From Chrysochromulina tobinii (Eukaryota; Haptophyta; Prymnesiales; Chrysochromulinaceae), in contig JWZX01001222.1 in assembly GCA_001275005.1 (NCBI GenBank), positions 1 through 21,780 of the forward strand: a stretch of DNA of 21,780 nt. Reading direction: 5' to 3'. Below, one piece after another: positions 6,978 to 14,744 of this stretch. Each line of letters opens with the position of its first letter. Within the stretch, counting starts at the first letter, position 1. The notes beneath the pieces are model-generated. The model was not told the DNA's origin and searched no databases. It saw only the letters and a list, made by a program, of their open reading frames with translations. Position numbers and translations under genes: made by a program.

Positions 6978-8855
6978 ATGAAAGTGCTACCCGACCACGC
7001 CTTGAGTACGTACGCTCTGAAGCTCCGCGAGGCCGAACAGTTGATAGCAGAGCAGGCCAACGAGATTTCTCGCCTCCGCGCTGCAGTTGCTCAGCCCATG
7101 CCCGCCGACCTCGAGCGGCAGCGGCTGCACAACGAGTCCGTCCTTGCGGCGGTCAGTGAGGAACGCGCGGCGATCGCGCGTGAGATCGCATGGATTGAGG
7201 AGGCCAATGAGATCCTTGAGGTCACAAACACGCGCTTGATCGACGAGCGGATCGCACTCGATCGGGCCGTCGCCGAATTAGAGGCGGGGCATCAGCATGG
7301 AATGAGGCCACCCCTCGATCGGTCGTGCCATGCGGAGGCGCAGACCGAGCGTGCGCTCCTCGATGACCTCGTGGGCCAGGCCGCGCTCGAGAGGGTGGCC
7401 GAGCGCACGCACGCGAACGAGGCGCTCATTCAGACGCACGGTGCCGCGTGGGTAGCTGCGGTCTCCGCGATGCTTCGTGCGGAGGCGTCGTCGGTGCAGG
7501 GCCTGCTGGGGGCGACGCTGCAGGTTGGCGTGGGCCGCACAGCGCGCGACGACGGCACGTTGGGCGTGCCGCCGCCGCTCATCGAAGGCCTCGCGTTCAC
7601 GTGGCGCAATCTCCTTCGTGCCGAGATCATCCGCTCGCTCGCGCCGTTGCGCGCATGCATCGCGAGGCTGCCTGGCGCGCTTGGCATCCCGCCGGGCGAG
7701 GTCCGACTGGGCGAGGAGGTGGAGGCGTCGAGTCTGGAGATGGATGGCGGGGTCCTGGGCCAGGACGGCCAGGGAGGCACCGCGGCGGCTGAGGATCAGG
7801 CTGGCGCCGTAGTGGGCGGCGCCGTAGTGGGCGGCGCCGTAGTGGGCGGCGCCGTAGTGGGCGGCGCCGTAGTGGCGATGGCCGACAGCCGCCGCCCACC
7901 TGCCGCCGCTGAGGCGCTCGACAAGGCGCCCAGCAAGGGGGGCTACAGCGAGGACCAAGGCGATGAGTTTGCGTTCTGTGGGTCTGGGGTGTCGTCCGTG
8001 CCTCCGCACGACGTGATCGCCTGCCGCGGCCGAGCCCACCTGGCGGCCCACCCGGCAGCCCAGCACAACGCTCAGCCCAGTCGACCGCACGCGTACCATC
8101 ATCATCACCATCATCATCATCCGCCGCCACAGCGGCCTTCCACAGCCGAGTCCCAACGCCATACGCATCCGCACCCTCCCCACCACGCTCGCGAGGCCGC
8201 AGCCGCTGCGACGCAGGTGCTCACCACGACGCAGGTGCTCACCACGACGCACGCGGACGCCGCCGCCGCCGCCTCCGCCGCCGCTGCCGCCGCCGCCGCG
8301 CTTCCCAGCTGGATGGTCCGAGAGGCTCAAGGTGGCGAGGAGAGCTTCAGCATGCATCCGCTCGGGGCCGGGCCGCTCCCTAGTTGGTTGCTCGGGGCTT
8401 CACACCTCGGAGCTTCACACCTCGGGGCTTCACACCTCGGGACTTCACAGCTCGGGGCCGGACAGCTCCCTAGTTGGTTACTCGGGGCTTCACACCCGGA
8501 CGCGCCGCGCCCGGCTCCGTCGCCGCGCACGAGGCCTCCTCGAGCCATCTCGTCCGCGAGGAGCCATCTCCAGACGAGCCCACGGCCGCCCCTCGTGCGA
8601 CCCCATACGGCAGCGGGCTCGGTGAGAGGCGGTGCAACGGCCAAGGTACAGGCCGATGGCGCCTTCTCGGGGCGGAAGGATGAGCGCTTGCGCATCTTCA
8701 CGGCGGTCGATAAGGACGTCGCGCGAGAGATCGCCGCGATGCGACAGCTCATGCGGCGGCAGGAGGAGCTGCTGCCCGATGCTGGATGGGCGGCGCCACC
8801 GCCGGCCAGGCTCCGCCCGAGTCGCTGGAGCGCCTGCGGGAGGCGGGCTGTTTGA
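6978..8855 (+). CDS. coiled-coil, low-complexity protein of unknown function
   Basis: 625 residues from an ATG at 6978. I do not recognise the family. Residues ~10-110 are heptad-like and charged (LKLREAEQLIAEQANEISRL, DERIALDRAVAELEAG), indicating a coiled coil. Residues ~120-255 look folded and helical. After that the chain is low-complexity: AVVGG repeats from residue 277, an eight-histidine run near 374-381, alanine runs, and repeated GASHL and LPSWLLGASH units (~460-505). A last helical stretch (DKDVAREIAAMRQLMRRQEELL) lies near the C-terminus. The final ~20 residues are Arg/Pro-rich, whereas another frame there reads more like a helix (PESLERLREAG), so the annotated end could reflect a frameshift or missed splice. 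The regular codon structure of the first half supports a real gene. Proximity to the axonemal gene DRC5 is suggestive only. Confidence 0.6.
   Translation: MKVLPDHALSTYALKLREAEQLIAEQANEISRLRAAVAQPMPADLERQRLHNESVLAAVSEERAAIAREIAWIEEANEILEVTNTRLIDERIALDRAVAELEAGHQHGMRPPLDRSCHAEAQTERALLDDLVGQAALERVAERTHANEALIQTHGAAWVAAVSAMLRAEASSVQGLLGATLQVGVGRTARDDGTLGVPPPLIEGLAFTWRNLLRAEIIRSLAPLRACIARLPGALGIPPGEVRLGEEVEASSLEMDGGVLGQDGQGGTAAAEDQAGAVVGGAVVGGAVVGGAVVGGAVVAMADSRRPPAAAEALDKAPSKGGYSEDQGDEFAFCGSGVSSVPPHDVIACRGRAHLAAHPAAQHNAQPSRPHAYHHHHHHHHPPPQRPSTAESQRHTHPHPPHHAREAAAAATQVLTTTQVLTTTHADAAAAASAAAAAAAALPSWMVREAQGGEESFSMHPLGAGPLPSWLLGASHLGASHLGASHLGTSQLGAGQLPSWLLGASHPDAPRPAPSPRTRPPRAISSARSHLQTSPRPPLVRPHTAAGSVRGGATAKVQADGAFSGRKDERLRIFTAVDKDVAREIAAMRQLMRRQEELLPDAGWAAPPPARLRPSRWSACGRRAV
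7806..7875. repeat. 15-bp tandem repeat coding AVVGG
   Basis: Four exact copies of GCCGTAGTGGGCGGC, beginning at 7806, are followed by a partial fifth. The unit length keeps the frame and gives a five-residue protein repeat. Exact identity between copies suggests recent expansion. Confidence 0.85.
8361..8500. repeat. nested coding repeats (45-bp duplication and 15-bp units)
   Basis: A block of about 45 bp starting CTCGGGGCCGG and containing CTCCCTAGTTGGTT occurs near 8361 and again near 8451, with only a few substitutions. Between them are 15-bp units of the form CTCGGAGCTTCACAC. All keep the reading frame of the coiled-coil protein. Confidence 0.75.
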
Positions 8856-9056
8856 TGACTGAGATCATGATTTGTAGAACAGCTGCGCTACCGGTACATC
8901 TAAACACCGTGGAAACGCGTCCACAAACCTACGGTTCACGACGCGTTGTGTTGAACAGACCAGTTTTCGGAAGCCGACTGTTGCGATCTTGCCTTCTGGC
9001 TTGCGTGTGCTGTGCTGCGCGCCCAGAAGGCAGCGGCAGCCCGAGTCGCGACAGCC

Positions 9057-10301
9057 ATGGGTGTCGATTTCGACCTCACGGGCTTGCACGACGACCACAC
9101 AATTCGCGCGGGGGTGCCGCCGCCGCTGTCGGAGCTGTGCGTTCGCGTCCTGGCCGCACACTTTGCGCATCGGCCGACGCTGCGCGGCATTGCGCCACGC
9201 TACATCAACCGGCTGACAGAGCTGCTGCCGACGACGCTGCCGTTGGAGGTGACGGGGCCGCTGATCGACGATGAGGGCTATTGGAAGCGGTGCGCGACCA
9301 ATCGGTGGGAGAATTGCACCATCTCGGAGCACGGCTCCTCGTGGAAGCGCTGCTACTTTGAGAAGAACCTGACTGACTTTCTGGAGACGTTCGATCCGCT
9401 CAAGACGGACACCGAGGAGCTGATGCGCATGCTCGCGATCAGCAAGGACTACGTCTTCTCGCTCCGCGTCAAGCAGTTCCTCTCGCACCTCGACATGGAG
9501 ATGCTCTTGCAGAACGTGCCGACGCTGTGCAATCTCGACATGACGTTTGGGGTCAAGGACATCGGGATGGAGTACGAGCGATCGCTCTTCGGCATGAAGA
9601 TGAGCGACGTGACCTCGCTCGCCAAGGCGCTGCGCGTCACCGAGACCCTCACGATCCTCTCTCTCCCGTGCAACCTGCTCGACGACAACACGATGCGTGT
9701 GCTCGCGACCGGTCTACAGGCGAACTCGACGATCACGTCGCTCGACCTGTCGCACAACAAGATCGCCGACCGCGGCGTCAAGGCGATCGCGAAGCTGCTC
9801 ACCGACAAGGCCGTCCTCCTCTCGCTCGACCTGTCGGACAACCACGTCCACGCGGATGGTGGCAAGTACTTCGGGCGCGCTCTCAAGATCAACTCGAGTC
9901 TCGAGACGCTCAACTTGCGCCTCAACCGGCTCGGCGACGAGGGGGGCAAGATGCTGCTCGAGGGGCTCGCGCACAACTCGACGCTCACGCACCTCAACCT
10001 CTCGTGCAACGCGCTTGACCATGACTCGGCACAGCAGCTGGGCTCGATCGTGAGCAGCAGCACATCGCTCCAGAACCTCGATCTGAGCGGCAACGTCTTC
10101 AGCGAGGACGCGGGGCGATTGCTGCGCGATGGGCTGCAGCACAACCGGACGCTCACGAGCATGGACCTGCGCCTCAACCAGATCTCCGTCGACACGGCCG
10201 CCGCCATCGACGAGACCTGCAAGAGCAACAAGTTCGAGATGCAGCGCGCACGACGCTTGATCTTCGAGGAGCAGCAAATGGCCCAGTACGGGCACAAATG
10301 A
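9057..10301 (+). CDS. DRC5: dynein regulatory complex subunit 5 (TCTE1-like LRR protein)
   Basis: 414 residues from the ATG at 9057 (context GCAGCCATGG); the open frame begins 15 codons earlier at a GTG, which I reject as start. The N-terminal half carries motifs typical of the TCTE1/DRC5 family: YWKRCATNRWEN (75-86), GSSWKRCYFEKNL (93-105), KDYVFSLRVKQFL (130-142) and FGVKDIGMEYE (164-174). From about residue 195 come seven ribonuclease-inhibitor-type leucine-rich repeats of ~28 residues (SLDLSHNKIADRG, TLNLRLNRLGDEGG, HLNLSCNALDHD, NLDLSGNVFSED, SMDLRLNQI). In known flagellates DRC5 is part of the nexin link between outer doublet microtubules and regulates dynein. The length is somewhat below that of animal homologues, which have a longer N-terminus; an upstream exon is possible but not seen. 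The family call is strong and implies a motile 9+2 flagellum. Confidence 0.9.
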   Translation: MGVDFDLTGLHDDHTIRAGVPPPLSELCVRVLAAHFAHRPTLRGIAPRYINRLTELLPTTLPLEVTGPLIDDEGYWKRCATNRWENCTISEHGSSWKRCYFEKNLTDFLETFDPLKTDTEELMRMLAISKDYVFSLRVKQFLSHLDMEMLLQNVPTLCNLDMTFGVKDIGMEYERSLFGMKMSDVTSLAKALRVTETLTILSLPCNLLDDNTMRVLATGLQANSTITSLDLSHNKIADRGVKAIAKLLTDKAVLLSLDLSDNHVHADGGKYFGRALKINSSLETLNLRLNRLGDEGGKMLLEGLAHNSTLTHLNLSCNALDHDSAQQLGSIVSSSTSLQNLDLSGNVFSEDAGRLLRDGLQHNRTLTSMDLRLNQISVDTAAAIDETCKSNKFEMQRARRLIFEEQQMAQYGHK

Positions 10302-10648
10302 GCTCATTTGAGGCGGTCGCCAGGGCGAGCGAGGCGCGCGAGCACGATCCTGAGCGCGGGGGCTTGGAAATCCACATGGCTTTCGGGGCAGCGTTTGGGC
10401 GGAGGGAGGCGGTGTGGAAAGTGACGAAGAGCAACTGATACAAAGTATGAGGAAACTCCCTTGCAGGCGAGGCACGGAGGCGTTGCTCCCGCTTGTCGCT
10501 GGGCGCTGGACCGAGGCACGGTGCGGGAAGAGAGTGACTTGACTTGCCTTGAAGAGGCAGTGGCCATGCCCATGAAACATGTGTTTTTTTCCTTTTTGAG
10601 TCTCGCAACTTTCCGTCGTCCAGCAATGGAAAGTTGTATCATACAGAA
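10302..10648. other. intergenic region upstream of the cyclophilin gene
   Basis: The 347 bp hold no convincing gene. The last ~100 bp contain a T-rich run (TTTTTTTCCTTTTTGAG) shortly before the start codon, which may be leader or promoter sequence. An out-of-frame ATG at 10626, 23 bp before the chosen start, could act as an upstream start codon. Confidence 0.35.
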
Positions 10649-11743
10649 ATGGGGGCGCAAGTCCGCACTCCATTGCTGTACGCGCTGCTGCTCGCCGCGA
10701 CGCCTGCGTCAGTCGCCGAGGACAACCAACAGCACCATGCGACGGAAGGTGGACAACAGCACCATGAAGCGACGGAGGGTGGGCTCCACGCAGCGGCGGA
10801 GAGTGGGCACCATGGCAGTGGCGACTATACCGTCCGATTCGACGTGCAGCTAGAAGGCGTCAAGGAGCTGAGCTCGTTCCTCGTGACGGTGCGCGAGAAG
10901 AAGGGTGCGCTCGCCGCGCGCCGCTTCCTGCAGCTGGTTCACGACGGCTTCTTCGACGGCTGCTCCTTTTTCCGCGTGCTTCCGGGCTACCTTGTGCAGT
11001 TCGGGCTCAGTGGCAACGTGACGCGCCAGCGCGCCTGGGACGCGCACGGCGCGCTGCGCGACGAGACCAACATAGAGCAGCCGGATTGGAACATCCGCGG
11101 CTCGATCGCCTTCGCGACGACGGGCCCCAACACCCGTGGCACCCAGCTTTTCATCAACTACGACGACAACCATCAGCTAGATTCGAAGGCGGACGGGCGC
11201 ATCGTGCCCTTCGGGCGTGTCGTGGACGGCATGGCGACCCTCTCGGCAGTGTACGCGGGGTACCGCGAGCGGCCGAAGCCGTCGATGATCCGCGCGCGCG
11301 GCGACAGCTACCTGCAGACAGAGTTTCCCCGGCTGACCTACGTCGTGCGAGCGCAGCAGGTCATTTCTCTTCGAAGAGCCCTTCACACCCTCTGTTATCC
11401 TCTTGATTGGCTCTGACGACCACTGATGACCTGTGATTTGTTCTAACGGCCTCTGATTACATCTGATTTCATGCAGGTGGCCTTCGTCGAGGAGCCGTTC
11501 ACACTCTCCAAGAACGCCACAGGCGGGCTGCTCACGCTCGTGATGGTGTTCATAGCGCTACTGTGCTGCGTCGGTATGAAAGTGGTGCAGCAACGGCGGC
11601 AGCAGCAGGGCGAGGACCCATATAAGGTGACGCCCGCGGCAGAGGATGACTTCCGGCCGCGCGACGACGAGGAGAAGGAGGACGAGGGCGAAGACGAGGA
11701 CGAGGAGGAACAGGACGTGGCGCCGCCGGGCGCGCGGTCGTAG
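10649..11743 (+). CDS. secretory, membrane-anchored cyclophilin-type peptidyl-prolyl isomerase
   Basis: Exons 10649-11359 and 11477-11743 join on a codon boundary to give 325 residues. The N-terminus MGAQVRTPLLYALLLAATPA is a signal peptide. A His/Gln/Glu-rich linker with repeated ATEGG follows (~25-58). The cyclophilin domain spans ~60-235: FFRVLPGYLVQFG (active-site Arg109 and Gln117 kept), SIAFATTGPNTRGTQLFI and VPFGRVVDGM. The active-site Phe and Met of cyclophilin A are replaced by Tyr and Leu, and the usual Trp region reads differently, so substrate preference and cyclosporin binding may differ. Exon 2 adds a membrane helix (GGLLTLVMVFIALLCCVGM, ~253-271) and a strongly acidic tail. Predicted topology puts the isomerase in the ER or secretory lumen and the acidic tail in the cytosol. 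Possible glycosylation sites are NVT and NAT. The domain call is firm; the splice is inferred from frame and consensus. Confidence 0.85.
11360..11476 (+). other. spliceosomal intron with phased 10-bp repeats (cyclophilin gene)
   Basis: A 117-bp GT-AG intron. The donor CAG|GTCATT follows the codons for RAQQ, and the acceptor ATGCAG|GTGG precedes VAFVEEP. Both boundaries have CAG|GT. From 11401 to 11470 the intron is seven phased 10-bp units related to CTCTGATGAC, among them CTCTGACGAC, CACTGATGAC, CTCTGATTAC and ATCTGATTTC. Several hold a CTGAY or CTAAC branch-point-like core. The last unit ends six bases before the splice site. Confidence 0.85.
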
Positions 11744-12281
11744 CGTGTAGATCGTAGAGTCTCTGGTGCGACCTGCTTCTATGTTATTGTGTGACTACAT
11801 TACTGTGCAGTTTTAGATTGACCTTGGGGGTGGAGCGCGAGCAGTTCCGAGTGCGCGGAGGCGCGGAGAGCACTTCGCGCGTCCCGCTCCGTCCCGGGGG
11901 GGGGCAGACGCGTCACGGCAGGCGACAACGCGAACCGAACCGAACGGGCTGGAGCCTGGAGGACGGGCGACATAGTTACGGCACCAGCACTTACCAGGTC
12001 GTGACCGCATGCAGGGCATTTGACTCTATGATGTGCGCCACCGCCAGCGCGCGGCGCGGCGCGGCGCGCCACGCCCAGTCGCCCACGGTGCGAGCGTCTG
12101 GGTCTCAGTGAATCCTAGCTTTATAACGGAGCTCGATGTGGCACCGTCCACGCGATGTACTGTAAGTAACACCACATACCGACGAATGCCGTCTCCCCGT
12201 CGGGACACACCATGCCTGGCCCAGCCGCCCTCTCAAGTACTCTCACCGCCGCACCGGCGCATCATACATGTACCGCGGCGC
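11744..12281. other. convergent intergenic region, no gene seen
   Basis: The 538 bp lie between the 3' ends of the cyclophilin and the first SHIPPO gene, so they should hold two terminators or poly(A) sites. Visible content is a G-run near 11896-11905 and a GCGGC pentanucleotide run at about 12047-12068. Open frames on both strands here are short and lack recognisable motifs. Confidence 0.45.
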
Positions 12282-13454
12282 TCACACGCGCGCCGAGAGC
12301 GCGCCCGACGGGGCCGCCGCCCTCGTGGCGCCACGTTTCTTGGACATGGGCTTCGACTGCTCGGCGATCGTTTTCGATCGCACCGAGGTGCCGACCTTGC
12401 GACCCGTCCACACAGTCGGCTGGTAGGCGCCACAGTCTGGCGACGAGGAGGTGCGGCTGTACTCAAAGGGGAGCGCCCGCTGCGGCGCGGCGGTGCCAAA
12501 GGCCGGCTTCGTCTTGCTCTGCCGGCGGAGAGACGCACGCAGCTGTGCGGCGACCGACCCGTAGTCTACATCATAGCTGCCGGGCCCCACGTTGACATTC
12601 TTGTCGCAAGAGACACAGTCGGGATGGCCCGACGCGTCAGGTGGTAGGCGCTGCTGGGCGGCCGTGCTGCGCATCGAGGCGCCCGAGTTGCGGATGTAGG
12701 CGTAGATGCTGCTCATGTTCGGCTCGTAGGTCCCGGGGCCCGAGCCCCCGCCTGATTCATCTCCTGAGCTGAGGCGCTGCAGCGACTTCGAGCGAAAGAC
12801 AGACTCATTGGCGTCAATGTGCTTCACGTTGCCGGCACGTTGCTCCTGATTGTACGCGCCTGGGCCGGGGACTGCGTCGCCGTACGTTTTCAGGTGGAGT
12901 GCGCGCACCGACGACGAGTTGAATCCTTTGCGGTTACGATTCAAAGTGAAGCATGCTTTGTCGAACATCTCGCTGCCGGCGTACGGGTGGTATGCGCCTG
13001 GGTCGCCGATCTGCGTGCGGTCCATGCAGTCCATGTGAGGATGCACCACGCCACGTTCCGCCAAGCCTACGTGGTGCTTAAAGTGTCGCGTCGGCTTGCA
13101 GTGCTGCTCCATGCTCGAGCGACCAACCTCATAATTTCCCGGGACGGTCGTGCTCGTGCGCAGACTGTGCTCCTTCAGTCTGCGAGCGTCGGCAGCCCTG
13201 GCAAGGGCACCGTCGTTCATACGCGTAATGCGCTCCTTCATGTAGAGCGGGTCGTTTTCCTGAAGTGCCACCCTCGTCGCTGCCTTCACAACAGTGGGTT
13301 GTCGATCGAAGAGCTGGCCCTGGAAGGGTGTGGCCGATGGGGTGTTGCCAGTCCATGCGCCCGAGCTCGGCAGGTTCCGATCCCAACCGCCCGAGTGTGC
13401 CGAGAACGAGCCCGGCATTGTGGCTTGTAAGAGCGCATTGGCACCCACCGTCAT
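12282..13454 (-). CDS. sperm-tail PG-rich repeat (SHIPPO/ODF3-like) protein
   Basis: 390 residues from an ATG (13452-13454) to TGA. It contains at least six copies of the Pro-Gly-x-x-Tyr hallmark of the sperm-tail PG-rich repeat: VPGNYEVG, GDPGAYHPY, VPGPGAYNQ, GSGPGTYEP, VGPGSYDVD and the weaker SPDCGAYQP. These are spaced through the chain from ~105 to ~350. The protein is basic, Ser-rich and without membrane segments. Family members are found in or on ciliary doublet microtubules, including outer dense fibre proteins of sperm and microtubule inner proteins. The start is supported by the good N-terminal ATG and lack of a repeat upstream. Together with DRC5 and the second SHIPPO gene it points to a flagellar role. 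The family call is firm; the exact axonemal position cannot be told. Confidence 0.85.
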   Translation of the reverse strand: MTVGANALLQATMPGSFSAHSGGWDRNLPSSGAWTGNTPSATPFQGQLFDRQPTVVKAATRVALQENDPLYMKERITRMNDGALARAADARRLKEHSLRTSTTVPGNYEVGRSSMEQHCKPTRHFKHHVGLAERGVVHPHMDCMDRTQIGDPGAYHPYAGSEMFDKACFTLNRNRKGFNSSSVRALHLKTYGDAVPGPGAYNQEQRAGNVKHIDANESVFRSKSLQRLSSGDESGGGSGPGTYEPNMSSIYAYIRNSGASMRSTAAQQRLPPDASGHPDCVSCDKNVNVGPGSYDVDYGSVAAQLRASLRRQSKTKPAFGTAAPQRALPFEYSRTSSSPDCGAYQPTVWTGRKVGTSVRSKTIAEQSKPMSKKRGATRAAAPSGALSARV

Positions 13455-13680
13455 GATCGTGTTTGGAGGTCAATGCACAGTCCCGCGAACCCAAAAGAAT
13501 GGAGGTGTCGTTTCGTTTTCGATGTTTTTTCTTCGCTCGGTGCCTCGAAAATTGGCATGCAATACGACTGAATGCGCAAACTCCTGGTAGTGGCTGGTCG
13601 GTACCTTGTGTGTCGATTCAACTGACCCTTTCTCAAACTCCTGATGACGCGGCGAACCCTCTACTGTTTAGACCCACACC

Positions 13681-14631
13681 TTACTTCGCACGGGGCACGG
13701 CAGGGGGCAGCCGGGGCGCCTCCGCCTCCACGCAGCTGAGCATCAGACCGACAAGGAAGGTGAACCAGACGACGAAGACGCCCATGCCACCCATGCCGCT
13801 GACGGTCTGGAGCGCGACGCCGGACGCTAGGGTCGCAGGGAGCACAAGGTACTGGCACTCGGCCAGCGAAGTCATCCAGTTGCTAGCGGCCACGACCTTC
13901 TTCTCATCAACACCGCCGCTGCCGTCGTCTGCCTGGGCCGCGGCAGAGCCGGATGCGGTAAGGGGGTAGGTCAGACCTACCCCCTTAGCTGCGGCCTCCG
14001 TGGCCAGTTCCTTGCTGAATTTCTTGATCGCAGCGCCCTGGCCCGCGTAGAAGGCATCCCAGTTCTGCCCGTCGAAGCGGCGCACCTCGACCGACGAGAT
14101 TGTGCCTGGGTCGACGCACTGCAGCGTGACCGCCCAGCCGTCTGGGTTGGAGCGCGGCCTGTAAAAGGGCGAGATGCCGCAGCGCGAGCAGAAGAGGTGG
14201 CGTGCTGTGCCCGTGTTGAAGCGGTACTCGGCTAGGGCGTCGGTGCCGCTCGGCACTTGGTCTTTGCTCTCACGAAAAAGGATCCGCAGCCCCTTTTCGG
14301 GCACGACGAAGTGTATGTTCCGACACATTCGGCAGTAGGAGCAATTGCAGTCCCACGCGACCACGTGCGCGGGTGCGTCACACTCGAAACGAACCAGCCC
14401 GCAGTGGCAGCCGCCGCGATGCAGAACCAGCCTGTTTGCGTCGGCGGCAGCCTCGGGCGCGGGCTTGAGCCACTCCACCGAGGTGGGGACCTCAAAGTCC
14501 CACCGCATCTCGGCCGTTGCAACCTTGACGACTCCGCCGCCTGCACATGGTGCACAGCTCGGCGGCAGCTCGTCCTTGACGAGCGGTGTCGAAGCCCAGT
14601 GCGGCGCGCGCTGTTGGCCGACGCGGCTCAT
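13681..14631 (-). CDS. GFA/CENP-V zinc-domain protein with C-terminal membrane helices
   Basis: 316 residues from the ATG at 14629-14631; the frame opens 12 codons upstream at a TTG, rejected. Residues ~70-200 form a GFA-type domain with the complete set of zinc ligands: GCHCG (Cys75, Cys77), DCNCSYCRMC (Cys95, Cys97, Cys100, Cys103) and CSRCG (Cys148, Cys151). The family is named after a bacterial glutathione-dependent formaldehyde-activating enzyme and includes CENP-V; catalysis by most eukaryotic members is unproven. After a short linker there are two hydrophobic segments (~262-279 and ~284-300), which would anchor the protein in a membrane, an uncommon addition. A perfect 14-bp inverted repeat lies in the linker (13959-13987). 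The gene is divergent from the BASS transporter, with only 113 bp between start codons, so a shared promoter is likely. The domain call is firm. Confidence 0.85.
   Translation of the reverse strand: MSRVGQQRAPHWASTPLVKDELPPSCAPCAGGGVVKVATAEMRWDFEVPTSVEWLKPAPEAAADANRLVLHRGGCHCGLVRFECDAPAHVVAWDCNCSYCRMCRNIHFVVPEKGLRILFRESKDQVPSGTDALAEYRFNTGTARHLFCSRCGISPFYRPRSNPDGWAVTLQCVDPGTISSVEVRRFDGQNWDAFYAGQGAAIKKFSKELATEAAAKGVGLTYPLTASGSAAAQADDGSGGVDEKKVVAASNWMTSLAECQYLVLPATLASGVALQTVSGMGGMGVFVVWFTFLVGLMLSCVEAEAPRLPPAVPRAK
13959..13987. repeat. perfect 14-bp inverted repeat within coding DNA
   Basis: TAAGGGGGTAGGTC (13959-13972), one base, then GACCTACCCCCTTA (13974-13987). It lies between the zinc domain and the membrane segments of the GFA gene and keeps the frame. 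Confidence 0.9.
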
Positions 14632-14744
14632 AGCCGGCGCTAACCTTCCATGATCTAGACAAGTCAAGACAAGTCAAGGCAAGGCAAGGCAAGGCAAGGC
14701 AAGTCAACGGTTGCCGTGTACTCAAAACGCCGTGTTCACAGCCA
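14632..14744. promoter_or_regulatory. short bidirectional promoter region with an AAGGC microsatellite
   Basis: Only 113 bp separate the start codons of the divergent GFA and BASS genes, so both promoters must overlap or lie within transcribed leaders. The centre (14658-14706) is a run of AAGTC and AAGGC pentanucleotides, including five AAGGC units in a row. No TATA box is visible. Confidence 0.55.

Noticed and set aside
7278-8357. Long minus-strand open frame of 359 codons opposite the coiled-coil gene
   Set aside because: It lies fully antisense to the coiled-coil gene. Its composition (His, Arg and Met runs, repeated AHYGA) is explained by the repeats of the sense strand in GC-rich DNA.
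9449-10673. Two long minus-strand open frames opposite DRC5
   Set aside because: DRC5 on the plus strand has clear family motifs. The antisense frames mirror its leucine-rich repeats and show no motif of their own.
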